Source of the DNA: Planctomycetota bacterium
GTDB lineage: Bacteria > Planctomycetota > PUPC01 > JACPCR01
Length of the DNA: 6,946 nt
Direction of reading: 5' to 3'
NCBI GenBank assembly: GCA_030740295.1
Contig: JASLXP010000639.1
Span: 1-6,946, forward strand
The notes under the pieces were generated by a model, which made no database searches, was not told the origin of the DNA, and worked only from the letters and a program-made list of their open reading frames with translations. Made by a program: the position numbers and the translations under genes. Shown piece after piece: positions 6,920 to 6,946 of the stretch. The first letter of the stretch is position 1. Each line of letters opens with the position of its first letter.

Positions 6920-6946
6920 CTACTCCTTAAACACTCTTTCCTGCAA
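6920..6946 (-). other. Possible 3' end of an upstream gene
   Basis: Reading the minus strand from the window edge, one frame gives eight codons (LQERVFKE) and then two consecutive TAG stops at 6922-6917, four bases or fewer from the tadG start. A second frame gives AGKSV and TAA at 6929-6927. Given the tight operon packing downstream, a co-transcribed gene ending here is likely, but 27 bases cannot show which frame is real or what it encodes. Confidence 0.25.
6923..6928 (-). promoter_or_regulatory. Ribosome binding site AAGGAG for the TTG start of tadG
   Basis: AAGGAG on the minus strand lies 7 nt before TTG at 6915, an ideal spacing, and too far (31 nt) from the ATG at 6891. This decides for the TTG start. 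The same bases could also be the last codons of an upstream gene, which weakens the argument somewhat. Confidence 0.6.

Overview
The window holds one block of six co-directional genes, all on the minus strand, so transcription runs from the high-numbered end to the low. They form part of a Tad (tight adherence / Flp type IVc pilus) locus. In order of transcription: a large TadG-like membrane-anchored protein (6915-4675), a TadE-like pseudopilin (4669-3923), a small single-pass protein of unknown function (3923-3348), the periplasmic assembly protein CpaB/RcpC (3320-2490), a CpaF/TadA secretion ATPase with an N-terminal FHA domain (2431-791), and the inner-membrane platform protein TadB (784 to the window edge, incomplete). 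The tadB frame opens with GTG and runs off the window, so a simple ORF listing can miss it.

The genes are packed as one operon. Spacings are 5 nt (tadG-tadE), a 1-nt TGATG stop/start overlap (tadE-orf3), 27 nt (orf3-cpaB), 58 nt (cpaB-cpaF) and 6 nt (cpaF-tadB). No promoter or terminator is visible and no gene-free stretch is longer than 58 nt. No RNA genes, mobile elements, CRISPR arrays or longer DNA repeats were seen. Three of the six genes appear to use TTG or GTG starts, two of them behind good Shine-Dalgarno sequences.

In Tad systems known from other bacteria, CpaF/TadA is the hexameric ATPase that powers pilus polymerisation with the TadB/TadC inner-membrane platform. CpaB/RcpC is a periplasmic component linked to the outer-membrane secretin, and TadE/TadG are minor pilin-like or membrane-anchored proteins. 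Here the ATPase is fused to a phosphothreonine-binding FHA domain, the secretin (RcpA/CpaC) and TadZ/CpaE genes are not in their common place between cpaB and cpaF, and tadG/tadE come before rather than after the assembly genes. Flp pilin, prepilin peptidase, TadC, secretin and TadZ are not in the window and may lie outside it.

The organism cannot be named. A Tad locus with an FHA-CpaF fusion, a very large TadG and moderate GC content suggests a Gram-negative-type environmental bacterium, perhaps from the former Deltaproteobacteria, PVC or a candidate phylum; this is a low-confidence inference. The parts least explained by known families are the unknown orf3, the repetitive beta-rich periplasmic region of TadG, and the rearranged gene order.
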